A stretch of DNA of 36,309 nucleotides from Nitrospinaceae bacterium (GCA_029261515.1 JAJDBE010000011.1:1-36309); one strand, 5' to 3'; shown: positions 1-9,369, numbered from the stretch's first letter. Made by a program: numbers and translations. Notes: generated by a model not told the origin, from the sequence alone.

Positions 1-1814
1 GCTTCAGCGCCAAAAACCAATCCGATCAAAATCGGCATGACAAACGCCACCACACCGGGGGCCACCATTTCTCTTAAAGCCGCCTTGGTGCTGATATCGA
101 TGCAACGGGCGCTGTCGGGTTTTCCGGTGCCTTCCATCAAGCCGGGAATCTCACGAAACTGGCGGCGGATTTCTTCCACCATTTCAAAAGCCGCTTTACC
201 GACCGAGGTCATGGTCAGCGCCGCAACGTAAAAGGGAATCACGCCTCCCAGAAGAACGCCGATGATAACCGTCGTCTTGGTGATATCGATGGATTCGATT
301 CCCACCGCCTGAGTGTAGGCCGAAAAGAGAGCCAGTGCCGTAAGCGCCGCAGAGCCGATAGCGAAACCTTTACCGATCGCCGCGGTGGTGTTGCCGACCT
401 GATCCAGACCGTCGGTGATCTTGCGCGTCTCTTCTCCAAGACCCGCCATCTCGGAAATGCCGCCGGCATTATCCGCGATAGGGCCATAAGCATCCACCGA
501 CATGGTGATACCAACGGTGGCCAGCATGCCGACTGCCGCCAGGGCGACGCCGTACAAACCGGCAAATTCCGCACCAAAGTAAATCGCCACCACGATGATG
601 ATGACCGGAAGCACGGTGCTTTCCATCGCCACGGCAAGACCCGTGATCATGACTGTCGCCACCCCGGTTTTACTGGACTCGGCAATTTTTGTTACAGGAC
701 TGCCTGCTGTGTAGTATTCCGTAATCAATCCGATGCTGATTCCCGCTACACATCCAAAGAGAAGCGCCACAAATACGCCCGAAGGCAGACCCATGATTTT
801 GACGATGAAGAACGCCACAAACAGCATGGCGCCGGCACTGATAAACGTGCAATTTCTAAGAGCCGTCGCCGGGTCCATATTCTCCAGATTGTTCATGGCC
901 CGGATGCCCACAACAGAAGCGATCAGCCCCACCATAGCGACGATGACCGGCAGCGCCATGTACTCGATGCGCATGGTCGCCATGCTCGCGCCGATGGCGA
1001 TGGTGGCGATCATGGAACCAACGTAGGATTCAAAAATATCCGCGCCCAAACCCGCCGTGTCGCCGACGCAGTCGCCGACGTTATCGGCGATGACGCCTGG
1101 GTTTCTTGGATCGTCTTCGGGAATTCCAGCTTCGACTTTTCCAACAAGATCCGAACCAACATCCGCGGTTTTGGTGTAAATACCGCCGCCCACACGCGCA
1201 AACAGCGCGATGGAACTCGCGCCCATGGCAAAGCCGCTGATGACGCTGATCGAATCGCCGCGCGCAAACAAGAGGAATAATCCGCCGACTCCGACCAACC
1301 CCAGGCTGGCCACACACAAACCCATGACCGCCCCGCCGTTAAACGCGATGTTTAACGCCTTGGCCTGGCCGCCGTCAGATGCCGCCTGCGAAGTACGGAC
1401 ATTGGCGGTGGTGGCGGCATTCATGCCAAAAAAACCGGCCAGCATGGAACAACCGGCTCCAATCGCATAAGCCACCCCGGTCCAGAAGCCAATCCAGATG
1501 CCTTTCTGGGTGGAAATGACGATAATCAGGAGAAAGAAGACGGCGCCGACAAAATAACCCAGGATTTTGTATTCACGGGCAAGAAACACCATCGCGCCTT
1601 CGTGAATGGCATCGGCGATTTCCACCATCTTTTCGTTGCCTTCAGGTTGGTCGTCTACCTTTTCAAATATTTTCCAGGCAATGACCAAGCCAAAAATTCC
1701 GAAGACAATCGCAAAATAGGCAAAATTCTGCGATGCGTCGAAAGTCGCCATCACTATATAAATCACCATGGAAATGCCGACAAAAATCAGCTCCCCTGTG
1801 TATTCCTTTAACAT
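1..1814 (-). CDS. hppA: Membrane-bound K+-dependent pyrophosphatase (HppA), C-terminus cut by window
   Basis: Integral membrane pyrophosphatase that couples PPi hydrolysis to export of H+ and/or Na+. About 604 residues are visible; family members are roughly 680-720, so the C-terminus lies beyond the window start. The start ATG at 1814 is preceded by a good GGAGG at a usual distance. The catalytic loop carries the substrate-binding pattern [11 protein letters not shown] followed by a DNVGD repeat region (about 1030-1160 on the minus strand). The block [18 protein letters not shown] contains Ala478, where K+-independent enzymes carry Lys, so it reads as the K+-dependent subfamily. Whether it pumps Na+, H+ or both cannot be decided from the visible part. 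It is the last gene of the minus-strand run, 31 bases after pth. Confidence 0.95.
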   Translation of the reverse strand, partial: MLKEYTGELIFVGISMVIYIVMATFDASQNFAYFAIVFGIFGLVIAWKIFEKVDDQPEGNEKMVEIADAIHEGAMVFLAREYKILGYFVGAVFFLLIIVISTQKGIWIGFWTGVAYAIGAGCSMLAGFFGMNAATTANVRTSQAASDGGQAKALNIAFNGGAVMGLCVASLGLVGVGGLFLLFARGDSISVISGFAMGASSIALFARVGGGIYTKTADVGSDLVGKVEAGIPEDDPRNPGVIADNVGDCVGDTAGLGADIFESYVGSMIATIAIGASMATMRIEYMALPVIVAMVGLIASVVGIRAMNNLENMDPATALRNCTFISAGAMLFVAFFIVKIMGLPSGVFVALLFGCVAGISIGLITEYYTAGSPVTKIAESSKTGVATVMITGLAVAMESTVLPVIIIVVAIYFGAEFAGLYGVALAAVGMLATVGITMSVDAYGPIADNAGGISEMAGLGEETRKITDGLDQVGNTTAAIGKGFAIGSAALTALALFSAYTQAVGIESIDITKTTVIIGVLLGGVIPFYVAALTMTSVGKAAFEMVEEIRRQFREIPGLMEGTGKPDSARCIDISTKAALREMVAPGVVAFVMPILIGLVFGAE

Positions 1815-1845
1815 CCTGATTGATCCTCCGTTTGATTGGGTTCTT

Positions 1846-2388
1846 TCATGTTTTATTGACTAATTCCTGAAGCGTCACTTCGATAGCGCCAACCGCCTGT
1901 TCGATCACTTCATTAAATGTTTCGATTTCTTCGTCCGCAAAGGGGGACAAAACGTAATCGACGATGTCGTCCCGGTCCTCTGGCCGGCCAACGCCCACAC
2001 GAATACGATGAAACACATCGGTTCCAAGCGATTCGACAATAGACCGCAACCCGCGCTGGCCCGCATCGCCTCCCCGGCTCTTTTTTTTAATTTTACCGAG
2101 CGGCAGGTCAATCTCGTCATACACGACGATGACCTGCTCCGGAGGAATATTTAAGGCGGAAAGGATGGCCTTGGCCGATTTCCCACTCAGGTTCATATAG
2201 GTCATGGGTTTTGCGACCCTAACCCTGGCACCGCAAATTTCCCCATCGCCATACTGGCAATGGTATTTATGATGCGTCAAACCGATCCGGTATTTCTCGG
2301 CCAGGTTGTCGACAACCAGAAACCCTGCGTTATGACGCGTCAACTCATAACGCGGCCCGGGATTGCCCAGGCCCATGATAAGAAACAC
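1846..2388 (-). CDS. pth: Peptidyl-tRNA hydrolase
   Basis: Cytosolic enzyme that releases the peptide from peptidyl-tRNA dropped by ribosomes. At 180 aa it has family length. The N-terminus [10 protein letters not shown] contains the conserved Asn9, RHNAGF carries catalytic His19, MTYMNLSG holds Asn66, and YDEIDLP holds Asp91, the residue that activates the histidine. A later conserved region reads [11 protein letters not shown], where many homologues have His and His/Asn, a mild substitution. The start is GTG at 2388: it gives the standard spacing before GLGNPG, while a nearby ATG at 2399 is out of frame. An AAGGA sits just upstream, beside the rplY stop, so translation may be coupled. It follows rplY and prs, an order common in proteobacteria. 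Confidence 0.95.
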   Translation of the reverse strand: MFLIMGLGNPGPRYELTRHNAGFLVVDNLAEKYRIGLTHHKYHCQYGDGEICGARVRVAKPMTYMNLSGKSAKAILSALNIPPEQVIVVYDEIDLPLGKIKKKSRGGDAGQRGLRSIVESLGTDVFHRIRVGVGRPEDRDDIVDYVLSPFADEEIETFNEVIEQAVGAIEVTLQELVNKT

Positions 2389-2405
2389 AGCGGGGACATT
2401 TATCC

Positions 2406-3056
2406 TTATTTATTGGCGGCTGGCTTTTCTTCCGTTGCCGCAGGAACCGCAGCCTCTTCGCCTTCAACAGCTTCGCCTTCAGCCGGTTCTTCTTCTTTCA
2501 CTTTTTCGATATAGACGCTGACCACGGTGTTTCCGAGGTCGTCCAGAATTTCTATTTTATCCGAAACGGAAAGGTCGCGGACATGCACCACATCGCCCAT
2601 TTGGACTTCTGCCATATTCACTTCAATGGCTTCAGGGATATCTCCCGGCAGACACTCCACTTCAATTTCTTTGGTGGCATGGTTGACCAGGCCGCCCAGT
2701 TTTTCTCCAGGTGAATGCCCCACCAAACGAATGGGAACCGAAACGTGGGTCTTTTTCTGCATGTCGATTTCCAGAAAATCGACGTGAATCCACCCGTCCT
2801 GAAGGGGATGGCTCTGAAACTCTTTCAAAATGACCTGACGCTCCGGGGTGCTGTCGCCCTCGATGCTGAGCTTGATCAATACGTTCTGGCCCTCTTTTTC
2901 AATAATTTTACCCAGTTCTTTCGGGTTGACCTTTAAAGGCAGGTTGTCCTTCAACCCATAAAGAACCGCAGGCAGTTGGTCCTCCCGCCGCACCTTGCGG
3001 GCAGCGGATTTCCCGCCTTGCTCTCTTAACTTTCCACTCAATTCCGCTGAAGACAT
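2406..3056 (-). CDS. rplY: Ribosomal protein bL25, long Ctc form
   Basis: 5S rRNA-binding ribosomal protein of the general-stress (Ctc/TL5) type. The protein has 216 aa. The N-terminal L25 domain (about residues 5-95) includes RKVRREDQLPAVLYG. The C-terminal beta domain (about 100-185) includes PGEKLGGLVNHATKEIEVECLP-type sequence. The last 30 residues are a Glu/Ala-rich tail, usual in the long form. ATG at 3056 has a GGAG upstream. It lies 13 bases after prs and 17 bases before pth, so the three are probably one transcript. No domain is missing. Confidence 0.95.
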   Translation of the reverse strand: MSSAELSGKLREQGGKSAARKVRREDQLPAVLYGLKDNLPLKVNPKELGKIIEKEGQNVLIKLSIEGDSTPERQVILKEFQSHPLQDGWIHVDFLEIDMQKKTHVSVPIRLVGHSPGEKLGGLVNHATKEIEVECLPGDIPEAIEVNMAEVQMGDVVHVRDLSVSDKIEILDDLGNTVVSVYIEKVKEEEPAEGEAVEGEEAAVPAATEEKPAANK

Positions 3057-3069
3057 TTAAAACTCCAAA

Positions 3070-4023
3070 TCAATCAAACAATGAACTTACCGATGTCTCC
3101 CGGTGAATCCTGAGAATGGCTTCACCTAAAAGAGGGGCAACGGATAAAATTTTTACCTTGGGATTATTTTTCAACTCATCGTGCAACGGAATCGTGTTGG
3201 TCGCCACGATCGATTTGATCGGCGATTTCGTAATGCGGTCCGCCGCCGGCCCGGAAAGAACCGGATGCGAACAACACGCGTGCACCTCTTTCGCGCCATC
3301 TTCCAGCAAGGCGTTGGTTGCCTCCATCAAGGTTCCCGCCGTGTCAATCATGTCATCCACAATGAATGCGACTTTCCCCTTCACATCTCCAATGATGTTC
3401 ATGGCTTTCGCCTCATTGGGCAACTCCCGCCGCTTGTCTATAATGGCCAGAGAAACACCCAGGCGCTTGGCAAAGGCGCGCGCCCGCTCAACACCGCCAG
3501 CGTCAGGAGAAATCACAATGAGGTTCTCAAGTTTAAGCTCCTTAATATATTTGACCAGAACGTTCATTGCAAATAAATGATCGACCGGAATATTAAAAAA
3601 CCCTTGAATCTGGCCGGCGTGGAGGTCGACGGTCAATACCCGGTCCGTTCCGGCGGTTTCCAGAAGGTCCGCCACGAGCCTTGAGGTGATCGGGACGCGC
3701 GGTTCGTTCTTCCGATCCTGCCGGGCGTAGCCATAGTAGGGCAACACCGCGGTGATCCGCTTGGCCGAAGACCGCTTCAGGGCGTCGATCATGATCAGCA
3801 TCTCCATCAGATTGGTGTTGCCCGGATTGGAGGTGGACTGAATCACGAACACATCGCCGCCGCGAACGTTTTCATCGATTTTGACGTAGATCTCCTGGTC
3901 GGCGAAGTCACGAATATTGGACCGCCCCAGGGGAACGTTCATATACTTGCAAATATCTTCCGCCAGCTCAGGGTTCGCCCTGCCGGAAAAAACTAAAACC
4001 TTGCCGTTGCCATTTTTATCCAT
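3070..4023 (-). CDS. prs: Ribose-phosphate pyrophosphokinase (PRPP synthetase)
   Basis: Makes PRPP from ribose 5-phosphate and ATP for nucleotide, His, Trp and NAD synthesis. The protein is 317 aa, normal class I length. Visible motifs: the ATP-side segment [10 protein letters not shown] (96-105), the Mg2+ and nucleotide region [13 protein letters not shown] (131-143) with Asp133 and His135, [10 protein letters not shown] (172-181), and the ribose-5-phosphate-binding PRPP loop [11 protein letters not shown] (222-232). The start ATG at 4023 lies only 25 bases beyond the 3' end of the tRNA-Gln gene, and no strong Shine-Dalgarno is visible. It may therefore be expressed from a transcript that also releases the tRNA. 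Confidence 0.97.
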   Translation of the reverse strand: MDKNGNGKVLVFSGRANPELAEDICKYMNVPLGRSNIRDFADQEIYVKIDENVRGGDVFVIQSTSNPGNTNLMEMLIMIDALKRSSAKRITAVLPYYGYARQDRKNEPRVPITSRLVADLLETAGTDRVLTVDLHAGQIQGFFNIPVDHLFAMNVLVKYIKELKLENLIVISPDAGGVERARAFAKRLGVSLAIIDKRRELPNEAKAMNIIGDVKGKVAFIVDDMIDTAGTLMEATNALLEDGAKEVHACCSHPVLSGPAADRITKSPIKSIVATNTIPLHDELKNNPKVKILSVAPLLGEAILRIHRETSVSSLFD

Positions 4024-4048
4024 GTCGATACCAAAACCACAAGTTTAA

Positions 4049-4119
4049 CTGGGGCGGGAGGATTCGAACCTCCGTTGCAGGAATCAAAATCCTGTGACTA
4101 GCCTCTTGTCGACGCCCCA
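4049..4119 (-). tRNA. tRNA-Gln (anticodon UUG)
   Basis: A full cloverleaf can be drawn on the minus strand, 71 nt long. The acceptor stem TGGGGCG pairs with CGCCCCA, with discriminator G. The D stem GAC/GTC is short, as in other tRNA-Gln genes. The anticodon arm CAGGA-TTTTGAT-TCCTG gives anticodon TTG. The T arm is GGAGG-TTCGAAT-CCTCC. CCA is not encoded. It lies between ispE and prs, a placement that recurs in several proteobacterial lineages. Confidence 0.96.
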
Positions 4120-4140
4120 AGATATTGAAATTATTAATCT

Positions 4141-4167
4141 ATTATCAAGTAAACACGCCAACCTCAA
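4141..4167 (-). promoter_or_regulatory. Possible promoter for tRNA-Gln/prs
   Basis: On the minus strand TTGAGG (4162-4167) and GATAAT (4141-4146) are separated by 15 bases, placing a start near 4133, just before the tRNA. The -10 matches five of six consensus bases. The spacer is short, so this is only a candidate. The rest of the 205-base gap between ispE and the tRNA shows no gene. Confidence 0.3.
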
Positions 4168-4325
4168 TGCAACTGAACGTCCGCAACCTATCCAAGGATA
4201 CACTACAAAGCTAATTTTCGTTAAATTGAATCCGGCAATGAATGGAAATGGACTGAATGTCGGCGAGAAGCTTAAGATTTAACTATAGAATCAAGTCCTA
4301 TAAATTCAGGGAATATCACGGAAAT

Positions 4326-5222
4326 TCATGGGTAATTCAACATTGGGTCCGGCCAAAACTCGTCAAAACCCATAACCGTTTCCGTCAAAAACACTCCCCA
4401 GTCCCCTTGGTTTAATTTGGCATACGCACTTTTTGCTTGATCCGGGGCATCAAAGATACCAAAAACTGTGGAACCGCTGCCCGATAAAAGCGCCCCCTTG
4501 GCCCCCAGGGAAATCAGTTGGTCCTTGATGGCCTGAATGGCAGGATACCGTTGAATAACAACAGGTTCCAAGTCATTGCACAAGTGCGTTCCCAAGCCGG
4601 AAATCTGCGATTGGGACAAAAATTTTTGCAAAATGCTAATATTATTTTCACGCTTTGTCAACTTCAATTTTAGATTCTGATAGACCCAGGAGGTGGCAAT
4701 GGGAAACATCGGGTAAAAGAGCAAAACCTGAAATTTTTCAGAAGGTTCGAGAGCCGACAAGATGTCCCCGCGGCCCCTGCCCAGAGCGCACGGAGCCGTC
4801 AGGAAAAAGGCAACGTCCGCCCCCAGTTGCCGAGCGAGCGGAATCAGTTTTTCCCGGTGTAATTGCATGTCCCAAAGTACATTGAGGCCCATGAGCACCC
4901 CGGCAGCATTGCCGCTGCCGCCGCCCAGCCCGGCTCCGGAGGGGATATTTTTTTTCAATCGGATTCGGGCTCCAGGCCGGTCGCCTGGAAAACTTGCCAT
5001 GAGCAGATTCGCCGCCTGCACCACAAGATTGGTTTCATCTTTGGGGATTCCCGGCGCATCGCATTCGAGTTCGATTCCAGCCGGCAGGGTTTCTAGTTCA
5101 ATCTCATCATAGAGGGAAACCATCTGCAAAATAGTTTCCAGTTCGTGGTAGCCGTCTTCCCGTTTGTGGTGGATGTGAAGCCCAAGGTTGATCTTGGCTG
5201 GGGTTTTAAAAGACAGTTTCAT
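4326..5222 (-). CDS. ispE: 4-diphosphocytidyl-2-C-methyl-D-erythritol kinase
   Basis: GHMP-family kinase of the MEP isoprenoid pathway that phosphorylates the 2-hydroxyl of CDP-methylerythritol. It has 298 aa. KINLGLHI (10-17) holds the conserved Lys10. PSGAGLGGGSGNAAG (94-108) is the ATP glycine loop; most homologues have SSDAA here, so the Gly-Asn version is a small deviation. GADVAFF holds catalytic Asp136, and LLSGSGSTVFG is the third GHMP motif. The start ATG at 5222 is 8 bases after the lolB-like stop with no clear Shine-Dalgarno, which suggests translational coupling. It sits between the LolB-like gene and tRNA-Gln/prs, matching the lolB-ispE-prs neighbourhood of proteobacteria. Confidence 0.95.
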   Translation of the reverse strand: MKLSFKTPAKINLGLHIHHKREDGYHELETILQMVSLYDEIELETLPAGIELECDAPGIPKDETNLVVQAANLLMASFPGDRPGARIRLKKNIPSGAGLGGGSGNAAGVLMGLNVLWDMQLHREKLIPLARQLGADVAFFLTAPCALGRGRGDILSALEPSEKFQVLLFYPMFPIATSWVYQNLKLKLTKRENNISILQKFLSQSQISGLGTHLCNDLEPVVIQRYPAIQAIKDQLISLGAKGALLSGSGSTVFGIFDAPDQAKSAYAKLNQGDWGVFLTETVMGFDEFWPDPMLNYP

Positions 5223-5230
5223 GCCGGCAG

Positions 5231-6067
5231 CTAATACTGTGGCAGGGAAACACTCGCCTTGGGCAGGGCGAGCATAAAAGCATCTGCCGGAATACCGGTA
5301 TTGACGACAGGGTCGGTGTACTTCAAAGTGAGCTTCTCACCGCGATCAGGAAACTGGAGGGTAATGTGATGCGGAACATCCCAGCGGTCGATTTTCCGGT
5401 AATCCTCCCATTGCACCTCAAGCATCCCCAGACTTTTGCTCTTTCGTAAAATCCGTGAAGGGAGCAGCGTGAAAGCATCGAGTTCGATGTCGATTTTGAC
5501 TCTTTCCACAGGATCGACTGCTTTTAATTGGTACGTTTTCCCATCTTCGCTCAAGGCCCCCTGAATGATTTTCAAGGACTGCATTTGCGGAATGGCGCCA
5601 TAAAAAACAGGAAGATACTTTTCAAAGTTCAGGCTCATCCCCAGGGTCCGGGATAAAACCTTCTGCACTTCCTCGCCCAGGATCAATCGGTTGCGCCCAG
5701 GATCGTACAGAAGAACTTTCGATCCTTGCGGCAGTTGCTGGTTAAATATGAAGACGCCCAAAGGCTGACCGAACACATTCATCGTGTCGATCCTCAGCGA
5801 ATCTTCCTGATGAATCAGCAGGGTCTGACGGAAGGAATGTTTTCGGTCTTTTGTTTCAACGGTGGTGCGAACGAACGATTTCAGGTCCGTCAACCCGGTC
5901 TGCCTGTGGCTCAATTGCTGCTGGAAGTACTCCAGGGAAATCGTTTCCTGGGTCAGATGCGAGGCAGAAGGCCCCATTTTGGATTGGCACGCGGAAAGGG
6001 GAACACTGATCGCCAGTATCACCAGCCCTGCCGCCCACCGGGGGAATGAAAACAAACGCACCGTCAT
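5231..6067 (-). CDS. Outer-membrane lipoprotein, LolB/DUF4292-like
   Basis: Predicted lipoprotein of 278 aa. A basic N-terminus and hydrophobic stretch end in LSAC with Cys27 as the lipidation site. The body is rich in beta strands with alternating polar and hydrophobic residues, and includes a segment resembling the LolB/LppX lipid-binding fold (LLYDPGRNRLIL, later PSRILRKSKSLG). LolB inserts lipoproteins into the outer membrane. The fold assignment rests on pattern and context: lolB lies directly before ispE and prs in gammaproteobacteria and this gene holds the same place. The start ATG at 6067 has AAGGA at good distance, 22 bases after the preceding gene. A DUF4292-type protein of unknown role is the alternative. 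Confidence 0.7.
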   Translation of the reverse strand: MTVRLFSFPRWAAGLVILAISVPLSACQSKMGPSASHLTQETISLEYFQQQLSHRQTGLTDLKSFVRTTVETKDRKHSFRQTLLIHQEDSLRIDTMNVFGQPLGVFIFNQQLPQGSKVLLYDPGRNRLILGEEVQKVLSRTLGMSLNFEKYLPVFYGAIPQMQSLKIIQGALSEDGKTYQLKAVDPVERVKIDIELDAFTLLPSRILRKSKSLGMLEVQWEDYRKIDRWDVPHHITLQFPDRGEKLTLKYTDPVVNTGIPADAFMLALPKASVSLPQY

Positions 6068-6089
6068 TCATTTTCCTTAGGGCCGGACT

Positions 6090-8321
6090 TCAATAGCTTT
6101 CCTGAAGCAGTTTATCGACTTTCTTTAATTTTTCCTGCAGTACGCCGAGGTCCGGGACTTCGCCTCCGTCAGGATCGTCTTTTTTCACTTTGGTCAAAGA
6201 CAAGCTGGTCTTCCAGGCCCCATTGGCCGCTTCATAGTTTTTCAAAGAAAACTGAACATCTCCCAAGTGGTCGTACAAAACGGGGTCCGGTGGGGCATAC
6301 ACCATGGCTTTTTTGATCTCTGTCAAAGCCAATTCCGGTTCGCCTTTTTTGAAATAGATCCATCCCAGGCTGTCCAGGAAGTAGCCGTTGCGCGGTTGAA
6401 TGGAAAGCGCTTTTTTCAAATGGCTGATGGCTTTATCCAGATAGTTTCCCTGCAACGCATACATATAACCGATAAAATTGTGGGCATTCGAATGCATCGG
6501 ATTCAAGGCGATGGCTTGCTGCATGTTTTGAATGGCATCATCGTAATTTCCGCCCCGCTCCAGAAGAGCGCCCAGTTCGAAATAGTAAGAATCCTTGCTG
6601 TCATTGAGAGTAATCGCGATCCGCATGTTCTCTATGGCCAGATCGTATTTTTCAACGCCCATATAGGCCAGAGCCAGAGAGTGATACAAGGAATCATTTT
6701 CGGGTTCCAGCTTGACCGCTTCCTGGATCAGCCGAATGGCTTCTTCCGGCTGTCCATCCAGACTGTACAACCGGGCGGCATAGCGCAGAATCTCAACCGA
6801 TTCCGGCTCCATTTTCTTCAGGATTTCGAATTCCTCTATCGCCTTGTCCAGCCGGCCCAGAATTTCGTAAATCCGCGCCAGAAGCATGTGCGGTTCTTTG
6901 GTGTCTTCTTTTGCCAGAAGCAGCTGAAACTCGTCCAGAGCCTTGAGGTAAATGGCCTGCTCATAAAAAATAGCCGCGATATTCATGTGGATATCAGGCT
7001 GATCCTGTAGCTCCTCCGGAATACCGGATTGATGATTCGCTAACGGGTCCGCCGATTTCCGCTGCAGTTGCTCAACGTGATCCCTCACTTTTTTGTTTCT
7101 GGGGTCCAGTTTCGCGAGCAACTTGTACTCCCTTAACGCCTGCTCGGTTTTGCCAAGGTACATCAGAACCCAGGCCAGGTGTTCACGTGCCTGAATATAA
7201 TTCGGTCTAAGAGAAATGGCCTTCTCAAAACTTTTTTCCGCATTCTCCAATTGTCCTGCCTGGATATGGGCGCGGCCCAGGTAGAAATGCCCAAGAGGAT
7301 TGTTCGGCTCCGCTAAAGCCACCTGTTCATACAACTCTTTTGCCCGCTCGTATTGTTTGAGCGAATCAAATACGATTCCCTGAAGCAGGTAGGCACGGGC
7401 GCCTCCAGGATCGGCTTCCGTCACCTTCTGGTAATGTTTAATAGCGCCATAGGAATCCTGACGCGCCGCCAGCACATCCGCCATGATCATATTGAGTGCC
7501 GGGTTATTGGGGAAACGTTCCAGGGACGCGCCGCAAACTTGTAAAAGTTCATCGATTTGCCCCGACCTCAAGAGAAGGCCCGCCAACTTTTCGTGGAATG
7601 CTTCATTCTTCGGGTCATATTTCACCACCGCGCTGTAATGCGATGCCGCTTCCTCGAATAAGGACTCACGCTCGGCGTTTAACGCCATGAGGTAGTGGTA
7701 ATAGGCTCTGGGGTCTCCGGTGGAGGCTTGCGAATCCCCTCCCTTTTTGGCCAACTTTTTTACCGCCATAGAAGAAGAAAGGTCGGCATCCCCCCCGGCA
7801 ACACCGTTAACGGGAAGACTGCTACAGTTTGAAACAAACAGACACCCCGCCAACATTAAAGCGGCGCCACGCATCTTGATCGACAAACGAGTTAAAATTT
7901 CTTTCAAGCCTGGGTCTTGGATCATCTCAAGGTTTCCTTTTAAACCATCATCATTGGAATTTTCAGAGGAGGTACTGGAAGTTTTCGGTTGCGAATCCTT
8001 CTTTTTTTCATCCGGGATAAAAAGCCTTGGCGCTTTTGCAAAGGCAACGGGGGCTTCCTCAAAAACCACACGGCTCAATTCCCCAAGACCCGAATGTTGT
8101 TTGATTTCTCCGATTATCTTTTTCCTCAACGCGGTGAGAGCGGGAATCCATTCCTTTCCTGCAACCTGAACGTAAAGCGTTTTTGGAGCCACTTTAGTTA
8201 CTTTGGCAATCGCCGCAATTTCTTTTCCCACCGCCAGGGTCCAGTAGAACGCAATTCTGTCCAGAGAATCTTCTGGGGAAGATTCAATTTCCTGCAAGGA
8301 TTTGGACAAAACTGCCTGCAT
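6090..8321 (-). CDS. DUF721 (DciA-like) domain fused in frame to a TPR lipoprotein-like protein
   Basis: One open frame of 743 aa with two parts that are normally separate proteins. Residues about 18-105 match the DUF721/DciA-like pattern (WTLAVGKEIAAIAKV, then YVQVAGKEWIPAL), a cytoplasmic nucleic-acid-associated domain. A polar Ser/Lys-rich linker follows (about 106-132), then DPGLKEILTRL, typical of the end of DUF721 proteins. From Met150 the sequence resembles a lipoprotein signal (MRGAALMLAGC, with LAGC at 157-160). Residues about 200-740 are a long array of TPR repeats, a protein-interaction scaffold. No stop separates the halves. The start at 8321 has no strong Shine-Dalgarno. An internal start near Met133 (7925) or Met150 (7874) could give a separate TPR lipoprotein. 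It heads the lolB-like/ispE/prs run. Confidence 0.85.
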   Translation of the reverse strand: MQAVLSKSLQEIESSPEDSLDRIAFYWTLAVGKEIAAIAKVTKVAPKTLYVQVAGKEWIPALTALRKKIIGEIKQHSGLGELSRVVFEEAPVAFAKAPRLFIPDEKKKDSQPKTSSTSSENSNDDGLKGNLEMIQDPGLKEILTRLSIKMRGAALMLAGCLFVSNCSSLPVNGVAGGDADLSSSMAVKKLAKKGGDSQASTGDPRAYYHYLMALNAERESLFEEAASHYSAVVKYDPKNEAFHEKLAGLLLRSGQIDELLQVCGASLERFPNNPALNMIMADVLAARQDSYGAIKHYQKVTEADPGGARAYLLQGIVFDSLKQYERAKELYEQVALAEPNNPLGHFYLGRAHIQAGQLENAEKSFEKAISLRPNYIQAREHLAWVLMYLGKTEQALREYKLLAKLDPRNKKVRDHVEQLQRKSADPLANHQSGIPEELQDQPDIHMNIAAIFYEQAIYLKALDEFQLLLAKEDTKEPHMLLARIYEILGRLDKAIEEFEILKKMEPESVEILRYAARLYSLDGQPEEAIRLIQEAVKLEPENDSLYHSLALAYMGVEKYDLAIENMRIAITLNDSKDSYYFELGALLERGGNYDDAIQNMQQAIALNPMHSNAHNFIGYMYALQGNYLDKAISHLKKALSIQPRNGYFLDSLGWIYFKKGEPELALTEIKKAMVYAPPDPVLYDHLGDVQFSLKNYEAANGAWKTSLSLTKVKKDDPDGGEVPDLGVLQEKLKKVDKLLQESY
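7842..7874 (-). other. Internal lipoprotein-like signal inside the DUF721-TPR frame
   Basis: Codons 150-160 of the long frame read MRGAALMLAGC: a start-competent Met, Arg, a short hydrophobic run and a perfect LAGC lipobox. A second Cys follows after FVSN. The hydrophobic core is short if Met150 is the start. With Met133 as start the basic region LTRLSIKMR would precede it. This suggests that an independent secreted product starts here. Confidence 0.5.
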
Positions 8322-8925
8322 CCCGAACCAGGAGCTGCCTTCGTTTCGTTTTTGAATCGTATAACTCCGGCAAGTAAAAGAGAACTCAACACATACCTTT
8401 TTATTTTAGCTTAGGTCAAACGGCAAGATAAAGTTTTATTTTAGGGTTCTCCCTTCCAGCACGCTGGGAAGTAAAGGCTTTTTATAACAATAAGGACTTG
8501 CTCATCGCCCATTTCCCGGGGCTTGAAAAAAAATTTCCAGGCCGGGTGGCCTTTGTCTGATCCTCGCTGCTAGAAAATTAGTTTTTCGATCTGCAAAAAC
8601 AAACCGACCTGCTAAAAATAATTGGCATCGATTTTTTTTATGGCGTCGTGCGCAATGCCGGTATTTTTTAGCCGGGATCAACCGGATAGACAAAAAAGCC
8701 ATCCGGATTTTATCCTGCCACTCCTCCCTCACTTGCGGCCGCCCCTCTGTGAGCGTTCCCTGCAGGCTTGGCGGGCGTTATTAATTGAAAAATTTGGGGT
8801 TATAAAAAGTTCGAAAAACCCTGAAAGCCGATTAAATTTATCGGGGGAAGCATTAAACTCTTAGCGGCGAGCCCAAAATCATCTATAATAAAAGGACTGA
8901 GTTTTTCGGGAATTATAAGGAAATT
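8322..8925. other. 604-base gap without a convincing gene
   Basis: The gap separates divergent operons. Short frames on both strands lack recognisable domains or good ribosome sites. AT-rich tracts occur near 8401-8450 and 8610-8640. A small hairpin CCGGAT/ATCCGG (8682-8687 with 8701-8706) is visible. The right end holds a candidate promoter for the kinase gene. The left end should hold the promoter of the large minus-strand run, but no good -35/-10 pair stands out. Confidence 0.5.
8861..8889 (+). promoter_or_regulatory. Candidate promoter for the RsbW/STAS pair
   Basis: A perfect -10 hexamer TATAAT at 8884-8889 lies 37 bases before the start codon of the kinase gene. The -35 region 17 bases upstream (TTAGCG) is a weak match. 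AAGGA lies six bases before the ATG at 8926. The -10 is good; the -35 is doubtful. Confidence 0.45.
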
Positions 8926-9360
8926 ATGACGGAAACAGTCAAACTCACCATACCCAGCGATCCCAAATATCTCTGCCTCGGGCGCAAAGTCCTGCATCAC
9001 TTGCTTTCCACCCATGATGTGCCGGAGGACATGACCCAAAGGCTCATCCTTTGCGTCGACGAAGCCTGTTCCAATATCATCAAATACAGCTACGCCAATT
9101 GCCCGGATCTTCCCATTGAGATTTCGTTCTCACTGGATGAATACCGTTTTGAGGTCAAAATACTCGATTACGGAAAGCAATGCGACTCCCGCACGATTAA
9201 GCCGCGGCCCCTTAAGAAAATTGAGCCGGGGGGGCTTGGAACTTACTTTATCAATGAAATTATGGACGAGGTGCATTATTGCACGCAACGTGAAAAGGGA
9301 ACCCTGCTCACGATGTGCAAAAACCTCAAAAATGAAGTGACCTCGTCCAAAACAAACTAA
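8926..9360 (+). CDS. RsbW/SpoIIAB-like anti-sigma or switch kinase (HATPase fold)
   Basis: Small GHKL ATPase of 144 aa, the type that binds a sigma factor or other partner and phosphorylates a STAS-domain antagonist. The N box is DEACSNIIKYSYA (45-57) with Glu46 and Asn50. The G1 box is ILDYGKQCD (79-87), and the G2 box GGLGTYFI (102-109) ends the ATP lid. There is no transmembrane or receiver domain. The next gene, 9 bases downstream, encodes a STAS protein with the expected phospho-acceptor motif, so the two should form a partner-switching pair. No sigma factor or PP2C phosphatase is in the window, so its final target is unknown. The nearby mla genes offer one possibility. Confidence 0.85.
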   Translation: MTETVKLTIPSDPKYLCLGRKVLHHLLSTHDVPEDMTQRLILCVDEACSNIIKYSYANCPDLPIEISFSLDEYRFEVKILDYGKQCDSRTIKPRPLKKIEPGGLGTYFINEIMDEVHYCTQREKGTLLTMCKNLKNEVTSSKTN

Positions 9361-9369
9361 GGTGAACGC

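Noticed and set aside
4094-4282. 62-codon frame beginning inside tRNA-Gln on the opposite strand
   Set aside because: It starts in a tRNA gene and has no ribosome site or similarity.
6267-7010. 247-codon frame antisense to the TPR array
   Set aside because: Its repeats merely reflect the TPR repeats on the other strand.
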